A DNA stretch of 64,000 nt from Bretschneidera sinensis (Eukaryota > Streptophyta > Magnoliopsida > Brassicales > Akaniaceae). Under the pieces are notes generated by a model that was not told the origin of the DNA, did not search any database, and saw only the letters and a list, made by a program, of their open reading frames with translations. The translations under genes and the position numbers were made by a program. How positions within the stretch are numbered: the first letter of the stretch is position 1; every line of letters begins with the position of its first letter. The stretch lies in assembly GCA_023935145.1 (NCBI GenBank), contig CM043699.1:72077638-72141637 (forward strand), given 5' to 3'. Positions 10,203 through 20,670 of this stretch are shown in pieces.

Positions 10203-11571
10203 TGATAGACGCTTAAATATACATATTTAAGCCCCCTTATTTACACTTGTTAGATCCTTTATTACGTTAATTTGGCATCTTTTACTCCATTTGTGTGTTT
10301 TACACGTTTTTGTAGGGTCTTGGAGAAAAAAAAGTAGTTTTGGCACTTTAAGGAAGAAATCTAGAAGCCCTGGAGCACTTTCTGGACAAAGGGCGATCGA
10401 GCGCACATGCAATGCGATCGAGCGCACATACGATCGTGCGCACACTTGTAGGATCGAGCGCACACTGCGATCGAGCGCAAGGACACATGCGATCGAGCGC
10501 AAATGTACAGGCGTGAATAGTAAACTGCGGAACCCTATTTTGGAAATAACCTTATTTTGGAAATAACTCTATTTTGGAAATAAAGGAGTTTTGTGTTTTA
10601 GGAAAGTTTAGAAACTCATGAGTCTATTAGGACTTCTCAAAGACCTATAAATACACTTGTAAACTCACACACAAAAACACACCTTAGATAGTAAACACTT
10701 TTCTCTTTTCTTTTACTTGGAGTGGAGAGCTTGGGAGAGAATTGACGCCTCTTCTCTCGGGTTTATTCTTCTCCCTTATGTTTAGTTTAATTATGTTTAC
10801 TTCAGTTAGTATGTGTAACTAACTCTCTTATAGGGCTCGATTGAAGCCCTAGTTATGCATTCCCATATTTTTATTCATTGATTAAATCTTTGCATAGCTT
10901 ATTATGTTACTTAACTTGATTAACACCTGTGCTTATTTAAATTCCTCATATGTATGTGTAAGGCCAACGTATGCATGTGGTATGGATGGGTTAGTTAGAT
11001 CAATTTGGATGACCGAGTCCTGGGTCTAACATTAGTAACAAGGGACCATCTTATCCGGATACCCAGGTTAATCAACATGGGAAACCGGGAGTAGATACCA
11101 TGCCCTAGGTCTCATGTGGTTGTCGATTTCCAGAGTACCTATGTTTTCTTAAGGAACAACTCAAGCAGATACCATGCTGAATCCCTTAAGGAAGAAAAGA
11201 GTTAGAGTAGATACCATGCCTAACTCGTTGCTTAGGGAAATCAATAGCTTAAGGAGTAGATACCATGCCCTTAGGTTGGCAACCAGTAGGTACACATAAT
11301 AAGGCTAGAGCACTGATACCTTATACAAAATCGGGAATGTATGACTAGTGGTGGATATCAAAGCCCTATGTCTTTATTATTATCGAATCACCCTTCAGTT
11401 TATTATTTCTATCTTTTTACATTGCAAATATAATTCTAAATCGAACTTTACCAATCCCTGTGGAGATGATCTTGCATTCGCACACTATGCTACACTATTG
11501 ACCTTGTGCACTTGCAAGTAAAACGAAGTCCGATCATTCACCTATTTATTTAGGTATATTATCGCACAACA
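10203..11571 (+). repeat. 3' LTR of B
   Basis: 1369 bp, TGATAGACGCTT to ATCGCACAACA, without the 537-bp duplication of the 5' copy. It carries six TGCGATCGAGCGCA-like motifs at about 10392-10503 and TATAAATA at 10646-10653. Confidence 0.95.
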
Positions 11572-11576
11572 GTGGG

Positions 11577-12048
11577 TGGCTATAAAAGGGGTTTCCTAGC
11601 CTCATTTTTCAACAATAGAACAACACAAGTTTGTGACATACTTTGAGATCAATTGTAACATAAGAGAGAATTGTGTGAGAGTGTAAAGATCAAACACAAG
11701 AGGGACTCATTGTAGTGAGGCTTGTTGTAAAGAGAGAGAAGTCTAGATTAGATAGAGAGCATTGTTAGTTCTTATCTTTTTCCTTTCTTCTTTTCTTGGT
11801 TTCTTCAGGAACTTGAGCTTCTTGAAGAGGGTTGCTGTATTTGTCAAGAACCATTGATTTAGTGTAAAGAGTTCGGAGGAACTCACGGGGATGTAGGTAC
11901 ATTGCCAAACCTCGATAACAAATTTCTTGTCTTCTTTCTTTCTTTGATTTTCTGTTCCTGTTTTTGATTCCAAATCTTTACAAGTCATTCTAGACTTAGG
12001 TGTTTGGAAGATCACCACCTGGGCATCTTGTCAAGGTGATTTCCAACA
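11577..12048 (+). repeat. 3' LTR of copia A, right part
   Basis: Resumes after the second GTGGG and ends GATTTCCAACA. TATAAAAG at 11581-11588 is the likely promoter; in H the same box is intact at about 41756-41763 in reverse. B is therefore inserted directly upstream of the TATA box of A. Confidence 0.9.
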
Positions 12049-12173
12049 ATATTTAAAATCAACCAAAATTTTTATCACCAAATGAACATGCATTTATCTT
12101 TTCTAAAAATAAAAAAACTAGGACCTAGTGTGTGCATGTGTTTCAAGTGTGTGCATAACAGTGCCTCCCACTA

Positions 12174-12208
12174 CCCCCAAACTTAATATACACATTGTCC
12201 CCAATGTG
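12174..12208 (-). other. internal hairpin plus polypurine cassette, C copy
   Basis: In reverse: CACATTG, loop GGGA, CAATGTG (12208 down to 12191), then AAGTTTGGGGG (12184 down to 12174). The stem is perfect. Between 12209 and 12407 I see only A+T-rich spacer and a diverged third tract near 12270. Confidence 0.8.
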
Positions 12209-12407
12209 TGTGTGGCATGGAAAGATCTGACCTGAGAGATGGAGAACTAGATTGCTTGCTTTGCTTGTAACACACCCGTAAACTTGAACTGGATGCATGC
12301 ACTAAGTACTTGACAAAGAAAAATAAATGTTGTGCTGGAAAACAAGAAATATGGATAAGAGGCATGTAAATATAAACATAAACAAAAGAAAAAAAATACT
12401 AAAATGA

Positions 12408-12465
12408 AAAGGATATGCTTTGGGGTGCCTCCCATGAGCACTAAGTTTTACATCTTCAGCCAAAC
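12408..12465 (-). other. conserved post-coding block, C copy
   Basis: Reverse strand reads GGCTGAAGATGTAAAAC, then GCTCATGGGAGGCACCCCA, then CATATCCTTTT. It follows the extra gene of C rather than the protease. Confidence 0.85.
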
Positions 12466-12496
12466 GGGGTATCCTCTCACTGCTGATCATCGGTGG

Positions 12497-13613
12497 GTGC
12501 TGTAGAAGAGGTACCGGGTACAGGAGGTAAGCAGTCAAGGATGGATTGTAGCATCACCTCCTGTCATGTAAACTGCGCCTCCAACCCATCTATCTACTGG
12601 TGGATCAGTAGGGTTGCCTCACGATCCTCCCGGCGGATGTCAGACAGCTCATAGCTAAAGGATGACAACTTATCTAGAAGGTGCTGATACTCTATGGATC
12701 CCATGTCTGGCTACTCCTCCTCCTATGTAGGGCTCACTGGTGGTAGCTCGGCCTCCATCGGATCATCTGCCATAGGCTCTGCTACTGGAATCTGCGCTCG
12801 GGGTCCTCGTGGCATGTGGGACTGATTGAGGCTCCACTGGGCCCTCCAGAAGAAAGGATGATCATTAACCGGGCTATAGATGGAGGAGCCTCTGATCCCC
12901 TTCTTCTTAAAGATACGACTGAGCAAGAAGGGAAAAGGGAGCCCCCAGGCGTTAGCTGTGGTGGTCTGCCGGTTATGCACACTGTCCCAGAACTTGTGTA
13001 TCTGACTCCATATGACCGTTGGGATGGAGTACCAATGACCCTGATGAAAGGCATAGAGAGCCTATAAAAACTGATCCCTCCGCTGGGTCTTGTGCCCCAA
13101 AGGACACACGTTACGCTAGAGGACGGAGTCTATGAACCATAAACGGGAAGGCAACCTCGACTGGCTCCCCGCATTGTTGTGGCGGTCTGCATACTAGCCC
13201 GCAGACATATCCTCTATGATGTGTGGTAGAGGGAACGGGTCAGGCTGCTCCTCCATGTGGTTGTCCTCCGACGGGGACTCATCACAGCGGTGTAAAGAAC
13301 CGGCTATGTCGGTGGTGGTCAGCTCTATTAATCTACTCTAGACTGAAGAAGACAAAATCTCTGGTCTGGTGCAGTCGTAGGTTAGGTTCTTGTAGAATTT
13401 GACCACGAATTGAGTGTATGCCGTCGAACAGACCAGCTTGAATAGCCGCTTGAGACCCCGGTTCATGAACTCTTGGACCACCCATCTTGTGGCATCCAAA
13501 CTCTTAAAGTCCTCATCTACGTTAAATGTGGTCTTGAACTGTATTTCACACTGCTCGAAACTAGGCCTAATGGACTGGGAGCGGCTGCTGGAAGCTCAAG
13601 AAGTGGAGGCCAT
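12497..13613 (-). pseudogene. extra gene of C, plant transposon protein domain-like
   Basis: From ATG at 13613 the minus strand encodes a degenerate protein. Its motifs (RWVVQEFMNRGLKRLF, QFVVKFYKNL, later HKFWDSVHNRQT and PFPFLLSRIFKKKGI) resemble the putative plant transposon protein domain found in many plant gypsy-type elements; its function is unknown. Several stops (first at codon 6, then within about 13335-13345, 13190 and 13110) replace likely CAG, CGA or TGG codons. The stretch is clearly richer in G+C than its surroundings. Element B keeps only a short piece resembling its 3' end. The assignment is from motif memory, so moderate. Confidence 0.6.
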
Positions 13614-14516
13614 GTGCTGAGAAGAACAATATAGTTTCTATTGTTTTTGCGCTCAATCCCAGTGGATGGTGCACTCGATCGCACAGATTGAGGTGCGCTC
13701 GATCACAAACTACTAGTACTCGAGTGTACTCACTCAGACAATATGTCGAACAGTTGGCGTGCAACAAAAACTCAAACCTATGGAAAACCTATTAACTTGA
13801 TCTTATCCTCCTGCAAACATGAAATAAAACAGCCAATCATACAAGATAAATGGATAATAGGAGGAAAATATAAATGAGAAACCCGTGTGTGATGGTGTTC
13901 AAGTAAGTAGGACAAAAATTGTTTTGTATACCGTGTTGGATTTGGGGAAGTTCAAGAGAGGATGGTCGTGCTTGTAGAAGGGTGATGCACGGTGGTAGGG
14001 TGGTGATTGTGATGGACAGGCGACGGTTTTGGAAGCAATTACTGTGCAAGATTAGGGTAAGAGTAGGCTAAGTGCAATTATGAGTGTGAGAGGTGCGCTA
14101 GAGTGTAATGCGAGGAAAACAAGTGTTTGTGAGCTGAGTAAGCATAAAAAAAAACCTCACGTGCCTTTTTTGCCCCTGAGGGCGCTCAAGCGCATAGTGA
14201 CATGCGCTTGATCGCACTGTGTGCAAGTGGGTAAGGTGTTGCGATCGTGTGCACTATGGCGTATGGCAAGAGTGCGCTCGAGTATAAGAGTGCGCTTGAG
14301 CATACTCTATAGTGCACTCGATCGCAGTGCAGAAAAGACTGATAGTAATGAAATATTAAAGTATTAAAATAATGAAGTGATCAAGGAGAAGAATTGGTGA
14401 TGATACAACCATACCATATTATAGTGGCCTCAGTACCACTAACCTCAATAGAGGCACCTGAGCTATATGTTATGCAAGTGGGAATTGCTCAAGCGCTCTC
14501 TATAGTAGCTTCAGTG
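13614..14516 (-). other. spacer of C with palindrome motifs
   Basis: No gene. Two clusters of motifs related to TGCGATCGAGCGCA lie at about 13648-13720 and 14183-14336 (for example GTGCACTCGATCGCA). The rest is A+T-rich sequence without a visible frame. Confidence 0.6.
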
Positions 14517-17073
14517 CTACTTTTGTTGAAGGAGGCACTTAGAGCTCAGATCAGGTGGTTCCAGTGCCATTGACAGTTCATTCTTCTCCAATTTTGGTGC
14601 CTGATCAATACAATAGGGAAAAGTAGTATTAGTAAGTTCAAGATTTTCAACTCGAGGATTATACTTACTTGAACGCTTGGGTGTGTTCTTGATGGTGTGC
14701 ATAGCTCTATTGATATCTTTAATCACATCATCATCCTCTAGCCTAATGTCCAATCTCGTGTCAGCATGGTTGGGGATGGTCTCCAATGGAGCAGTGTGAT
14801 GGACCTTATAAACTTTCTCACCAATACCTTGCATTAAGCTCACATTATAACACTCATTATCAGTCTTGATTGATTCTAATGTATTAAATATTTTGAATTC
14901 TATCTTTTCATCATTTACTTTCATAGTGACAATGCCCCTTTTTACGCTAATATTCGTGTCAACAGTGATCATAAATGGTCTTCCTAAGATGATAGGGAGT
15001 GGTAATGGCATATAGCATTCCTCCATGTCTAACACAATAAAATCAGCAGGTAAAATAAATTTACCTACTCTTACCAAAACATGCTCGAGGATACCTCTCA
15101 GTCGTTTGATGCTTCTGTCAGCCAATTGCAAAGTAATGGAGGTTGGTTGGAGCTCCCCCAAACCTAGTGTCTCAAATACACTATATGGTAACAAGTTGAC
15201 ACTCGCTCCTAGATCCAATAATGCATGCTTGAATAGTTGGTCACCTAGCCTGCAAGGAATGGTAAAACTACCCAGATCTTTTAGTTTTGGTGGTAATTTT
15301 CTTAATAGTACAACAATCACCTCTTCAGTTAAGGCTACCGTCTCATGCTCCTGAAACTTCCTTTTGTTAGTGCAACAATCTTTTAAAAACATAGCATAAA
15401 CGGGAAGTTGTTTTATTGCATCTAATAAAGGAATGTTTATTTCCACCTTTTTCAAGGTTTCGAAAATGTCACTCAGTTTAGTTTCCAATTTAGACTGTAC
15501 TAACCTTTGAGGGAAGGGTGGAGGTGTATTTACCTTTTCCATCTCACTTACCTTAGATGTGGATGCTTGGTCTGGAGATGCTCGTGTAGGCTCATTGGTG
15601 CCGATGGTCTTACCACGTCTTAAGGTTGTTACAACATTCAGTTGCTAATGTCCTCTTGGATTAGGTAGTGGCTAGGCTGGAAGTTCTCCTTGCTTTCTGG
15701 TACTCAGTTCCTTGGCCAATTGGCCCATTTGTACCTCTAGTCTTAGAATGGCTTGATCATGTTTTGCAGTGATTTGTCGCATCTCAGTCCGAAATTGTCT
15801 TGATTCTTTCATGAACTGTTCGTGTGAAGTCATGAGTCGTTGCTGCTGAGATGCCAACTGCCTTACAAGACTTTTGAGGTCATTCTTCTTTGTCTCGGCA
15901 GCTGATTGGGCTGCTGGTTAGAAGTTTCTTTGCTGCCCTTGACCATTCTGATTGTTGCTCCATGAGAAATTCGGGTGATTCCACCATCCAGGGTTGTATG
16001 TGTTTACATAAGGATTTCTTCGGCGGATAATTTTTTGATCCCACAAAGTTTGCTTGCTCATGATCTGCAGATGAATACAAGGGACATGTATCAGTATTAT
16101 GATCAAATTGGGAGCAAATAGCACATACCTGGAGTGGTGTAGCTGGTGGGTTAGGTGAGGTATTATGAGCAGCCATAGCTTTCACCAATAGGTCTAGTTT
16201 CCTTTCCACAACAGCTATTTGAGAAGATCCTCCATTTAAATTTACCTCATACATTCCCTTGCTCTTAGTTACATGTCTACCTTGAGAGGAGAACTGCTGA
16301 GTGTGTTCACTTAAAGTTTCAAAGAGCTCCATAGCTTCTTCGCTGCTTTTCTCCATCAGCACTCCTCCACAACTTGAATCCACAACATTTTAGTTAGTAT
16401 CACTCAAACCTTCATAGAAAGCTTGTACCAATTCGTCTTGGGGTAGGTTGTGGTGTGGGCATCTGAGTAGTAGCTCGTTGAAGTGTCCCCAGGCCTCGAA
16501 GAATAGATCTCCATCCTTTTGTTGGAAGGATTGAATTTCCTTCCTCATTTGCCTCGTCTTTTGGGCTGAGAAAAACTTCCTTAGGAATTTGCTAGCCAAC
16601 TCCTCCTAAGTGTGGATAGAAACTATAGGCAAAGAATTATACCACAGTTTAGCATTATCTTTTAAGGAAAAAGGGAAAAGAATCAACCTTATTCCTTCTT
16701 GGTCTAAGCCTCAGATGTGCTGGAATTTGCAAAGATCGAAGAACTCTTGAAGGTGCAGGTGTGGATCCTCATTAGGTGTACCCCTATAGTGAGTCAGTGC
16801 ACTGAGTATCTATAAAGATATATAGTAGTTTTCTTCCACCTCAGGTTGATACACAATGCACGATGGTTGGTCAAGGTTCTGTGGGATTAAGGATTGCTTC
16901 ATCGGCCTCTGCTCAGGTGGTTGCTAATTATCGATCTGTTCCGCCATGGGTGCTTCTTCCTCAATTTCTTCTTCAACCTATTTCGAGTTATCTCTAAGCC
17001 TTTGTCGGATAGTTCGCTCAAGCTCAGTATCAAGGGGAAAGAATGATGGATGCTTGGATAGATGTCCGAGCAT
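14517..17073 (-). pseudogene. gag-aspartic protease of element C, multiply broken
   Basis: Starts at ATG 17073 (MLGHLSKHPSFFPLD) and ends at 14517. The Gag domain is recognised from KFLRKFFSAQKTRQMRKEI (about 16530-16590) and the region to 16390. A CCHC knuckle CAICSQFDHNTDTCP lies near 16070-16120. The last part, 15542-14517, is an open 341-codon protease frame with LLDLGASVNLLPYSV (about 15190-15225). Stops occur near codon 33 (about 16975), 16606 and 16390, and frameshifts near 15870-15920. It is closely related to the B gene and supplies the CAA codon that is TAA in B. Confidence 0.9.
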
Positions 17074-17338
17074 GAATTTGTGGCAGTCACGTAAGTGTAG
17101 CAGTCAAATACTGCTGCTCGGGTAACTCTCTGCCTCAATTGCACTCGATCGCAAGTGGCACAAAAAGCTCTTCTGAAGTGCCTAAAACAGAAAATAGAAA
17201 GAATTTGATTAGGGTTCTTAATGAAACAAAAATAAGGAAAAGACAGAAACTTAAAAATTTCTTAAGATAAGAATAGAATAGTATAAAAAAAAGAAATAAC
17301 AATGCTTAAAATATTTCTAAAAAGAAATTTAAGCACAA

Positions 17339-17356
17339 TCCCTGGCAACGGCGCCA
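17339..17356 (-). other. primer-binding site of C, tRNA-Asp type
   Basis: Reverse strand TGGCGCCGTTGCCAGGGA, complementary to the tRNA-Asp 3' end with one mismatch, six bases inside the LTR. The leader 17074-17338 has one palindrome motif (17143-17156) and no gene. Confidence 0.9.
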
Positions 17357-17362
17357 AAAACT

Positions 17363-18635
17363 TGTTGTGCCGATTATCTACCTAAATAAATATGAAAATA
17401 ATCGTCCTAGTTTTACTTGCAAGTGCACAAGGTCAATGGTAGCATAGTGTTCAAGTGTGAGATCATTTCCACAGGGATTGGTCAATTTCAATTTAGAATT
17501 AGTTTCTTTCAAAGTAAAAAGAGAAATATTGTTGGGTGTGAGTGAATAATAATGAGAACATAGGACTACGATATCCACCACTAATTATACTTTCCCACTA
17601 AGTAAGGTGCCAATGCTCTAGCCTTATCATGAATATTTAATGGTTGCCAACCTAAGGGCTTGGTCCACACCTTAGGCTATTGATCTCCCTATGCAACGAG
17701 TTAGGCATGGTGTATACTCTAACTTTTTTCTCTCTTAAGGGATTCGGCATGGGTGTATACTGAGTTGTTCCTTAAAAGAGCATAAGGGCTGTGGAGATTG
17801 GCAACTACACGGGACCTAGGGCTTGGTCTGCTCCCAGTTTCCCGTGTTGATTAACTCGAGAATCCGGTGTGGATATCTCTTGTTACTAATGTTGAACCCA
17901 GGACTCGGTCATCCAAATTGATTCAACTAACGAATCCATACCACATGCATACGTTGATCAGACACACATATATGAGGAATTTAAATAAAAACAGGTATTA
18001 ATCAAGTTGAACATTCTAACAAGGCTATAGTAAAGGTAATCAATGAATAAACATGTGGAAAAGCATAAATAAGGCTTCAATCGAGCCCTATAAGAGTTCA
18101 GTTACACATGCTAGTTAAACTAAACATTCTAACCATAATGAAATAAAAACAAAAAAATAAAACCCAAAGAAGACTCGGGAGACGAGTCGTCAATTCCTCT
18201 CCTAAGCTTGCTACTTCAAGTCTAAAATAAAAGGTCTGGTTTATGTGTTTTACAGGGCTATATATAGGGTTCTCAGGGTGTCCCGAAACCCTAATTTCCT
18301 ATTTAAGATCCGGAGACTTCTTTCCATATCTAGCTCTGTCGCCTCTAGAATGTTTGCACTCGATCGTATGCGGGATGCACTCGAGTGCAAGTGTTCGCTT
18401 TAGCCTTCTTCAAGTACACTCGCGTGCTTGTGTGCTCGATCACAAGGGAGGTGCGCTAGAGCGCACCTTGCTTGATGGCAGAACTTGACTTTTTACTCCT
18501 AAAGCTCAAAATTATCATCTTTTTGTCAAAGTCCTATGAAAAACACATAAAACACAAAAATGAAGTAAAATCTACTAAAATAGATAAACAAACGAAAATT
18601 AAGGGGCTTAAACATGAGTATTTAAGCACTTATCA
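17363..18635 (-). repeat. 5' LTR of C
   Basis: 1273 bp, reading TGATAAGTGCTTAAATAC to CGGCACAACA in reverse. TATATATAG lies at 18259-18266. An array of palindrome-like motifs (18355-18467) is 90-210 bp upstream of it in element orientation. The LTR is related to that of B at the ends and in the ACCATGCC-rich stretch. Confidence 0.92.
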
Positions 18636-18702
18636 ATGTCTAACATCGCTTCGTTGTAGTTCATAGGATCCTTATTCCCAATAAGGTGTATCTCTACGTC
18701 AC
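18636..18702 (-). pseudogene. fragment of old copia J: RT start
   Basis: The reverse strand reads DVEIHLIGNKDPMNYNEAML, the usual link from integrase to RT in copia elements. It continues in frame from the fragment at 37843-38200 once K and one GTCAC copy are removed. The other side is cut by element C. Confidence 0.85.
18698..18702. repeat. target-site duplication of K (GTCAC), left copy
   Basis: GTCAC at 18698-18702 is repeated at 37843-37847, outside the ends of element K. Joining the flanks restores the J reading frame across the site. Confidence 0.93.
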
Positions 18703-20670
18703 TGTAAAAATCGTGTTCATAAAACAAGGGTAAAAGTTAATTTTATATATATTATATTGAACTAAATAATCCACAGATAAAAGATTTAGTATTGATTTGA
18801 AATAATATTTGAAAGATAATATTGAAAATTTTATTGAGAAGAGTTAGAAATTTTTGAAAAATAAGGTGCTGAAATTTTTTGAAATTTGAAGCTGAAATGA
18901 AGGAATTTTGAAAAACAAATATGGAATGAAGTTGAGAAAAATAATAAGAAAATTTTATAGAAAAAAATTAAATTTTGTATTTTTCTATAAATTTTATAAA
19001 ATTTTTGGAAGGAAGAAAAAATTAAAAATTTATTTTTAAAAGAAAAATGGCAAAACTGTAATTATGTAATGGCAAAACGATAAATTTTAAAGGATGACAG
19101 AATTGTAAATAATTGATGGCAAATATTTAAATTTTAAAAAAATTGAAAATAGTGAACAATAATTATGTTCATGTGAAAGCGGTGAAGAAAAAAATATATA
19201 AAATTTAATATTAAAAAAAACGTGAAGAGACAATCGGTGAACATTCGATGGTGTTCACGTGAAATGCTTGGAAGTAAGAAAAAAATAAAAATTATATAAT
19301 AATAATAATAAAATTGTGCCAAGCTTTATATGTCTCTGAAGTTCATAAACTCTAATTTACAAATCCCCGTTTGGCTTTCTTTCTTTCTTCAAATCAAATT
19401 CTTAGCAAAAATTTATAAAGAAAATTTCTCCAATATCAGAGATAATTATAGTCATCCAATTACAATAGCAAGATTTCATTGCATTTGAGGTAAATTTTCA
19501 ATAAGAATCATAAATAAATAATTATATTGTTTGAATTAAGTTATGAAATAGTAAGATTTATGAAAGTTTATGATTAGTTATTAGTGATCAGCAATCCCAA
19601 GAAATTGCTGAAAGGAGCAGGAAAGGCAAAGATGTGATCCACGGGTAGTTTTAAGTGTTATGCGGTGAGTTATGAATTCATTATATTTGAAAAATTGTTG
19701 AATTATAATGATTGGATGATATATTTTCTTTTATGTATGGTAATTGATTTATTTATTGATTAAGGATTTAATGATATGTTGAAAATTAATATTATAAGAG
19801 TTTATATATATTTTGTTAAAAGATGGATTAATGAAAAATATATTGAAAAGATATATGAAATTCTTGAAAAATACGATTGAAAAATTTATATGATATATGA
19901 GGAGACAATTTAATATATGATAATAATAATAATAATAATTTTGAGATAGTTGAATTGAATGCTTTAATGTATGCTTGCTTGCATGTTATTGCTCATATGC
20001 ATAAAGAGAAGACTAAGAAGGCAGCTGGTCTGGCTGAGAAGACCAAGAAGGTAGCTGGTCTAGCTGAAACATATCGACATGTGGGAAGATGTTCCCAGAT
20101 GATAGTATGAAATGATCTGATGAGAAAGAAAGAAAGAGTATTTAAATTCATGTATTTTATATCTTTAAATATTTATTATTGTTGGTTGAGATGCTAAAGA
20201 ATCAGTCTTGATTATGAAATGATTGATAGATAGATGAGTCTCATAGTGAGACAACTTTGATGATAAATAAATTGAAAGGATAATATAATAAAGAATTATA
20301 TGATCGATTGTTTGTATGATGTGAACCTTATGATGAAGTAAATGACAATATTAAATTGAAAATAATAAATTGATAAAATATATGAGAAGAAAACAGATAT
20401 GATTGGTATATGAGATACATGTATTGAAATACGATAGCTTGATAATTTATTTATAAAGAGATTGACAAATGACTGAATTAGTATGTGAGAATAGATAAAT
20501 GATTAATTATATTAATTTAATAATGATTGAATATAACTAGAAGTATACAAATTAAGTACTTCTACTAAATTTAATTCACTGAGCTTATGAAGTTCACTCT
20601 TCATTGTTAAATAATTTCAAGTAGTAAGCAGGACATATAAATTCGTGAGCTGAAATTTAGACTAAGTTAT
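18703..20670 (+). repeat. 5' LTR of K, left part
   Basis: Starts TGTAAAAATCGTG; compared with the 3' LTR it lacks about 15 bases near the start. It contains TTCACGTGAA (about 19254-19263), a G-box palindrome also in the 3' LTR near 36019, and two 30-bp units ending in CAGCTGGTCTGGCTGA (about 20011-20070). Cut by the LINE. Confidence 0.88.

Larger units (their letters stand above)
3872..11571 (+). mobile_element. non-autonomous Athila-like element B (gag-protease only)
   Basis: Complete 7.7-kb element: 5' LTR 3872-5760, tRNA-Asp-type primer site 5767-5784, one gag-protease gene 6028-8634, 1.57 kb of non-coding sequence with conserved structures, polypurine tract 10190-10200, 3' LTR 10203-11571, and a GTGGG duplication outside. 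No RT, RNase H or integrase is present, so movement would need a helper. Athila affinity is inferred from the gag motif NPGWRNHPNFSW, the DLGAS protease and the Asp primer site. It belongs to the general class of gag-only non-autonomous LTR elements known in plants. Confidence 0.92.
1..12048 (+). mobile_element. Ty1/copia LTR retrotransposon A (5' part outside window)
   Basis: The window opens inside a copia element whose domains run protease, integrase, reverse transcriptase, RNase H, the order that separates copia from gypsy. A polypurine-like stretch (ACAAAGGTAGAGA, 3251-3263) precedes the 3' LTR, which starts TGTTGG at 3265 and ends CCAACA at 12048. The LTR is split by element B (3872-11571). 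A itself lies inside the 3' non-coding region of the minus-strand element C, since C-type sequence resumes at 12049. Its own target duplication cannot be checked because the 5' end is missing. A related copy, H, lies on the minus strand at 41293-42308. Confidence 0.93.
12049..18635 (-). mobile_element. Athila-like element C (3' LTR outside window)
   Basis: Minus-strand element: 5' LTR 17363-18635, primer site 17339-17356, gag-protease pseudogene 14517-17073, a spacer with palindrome motifs, an extra gene remnant 12497-13613, the conserved block 12408-12465 and a hairpin-polypurine cassette 12174-12208. It is broken at 12048/12049 by copia A, so its 3' LTR and target duplication are not visible. 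It lies in the RT region of old copia J (18636 onward). Confidence 0.9.

Noticed and set aside
10227..10566. Small frames with repeated peptides (such as RSIAL and CARSYV) over the motif array
   Set aside because: The repetition comes from the DNA motif read in several frames on both strands; no start context or homology supports a protein.
12816..13067. Open plus-strand frame in the G+C-rich stretch
   Set aside because: It is the opposite-strand shadow of the extra gene of C; motifs make sense only on the minus strand.
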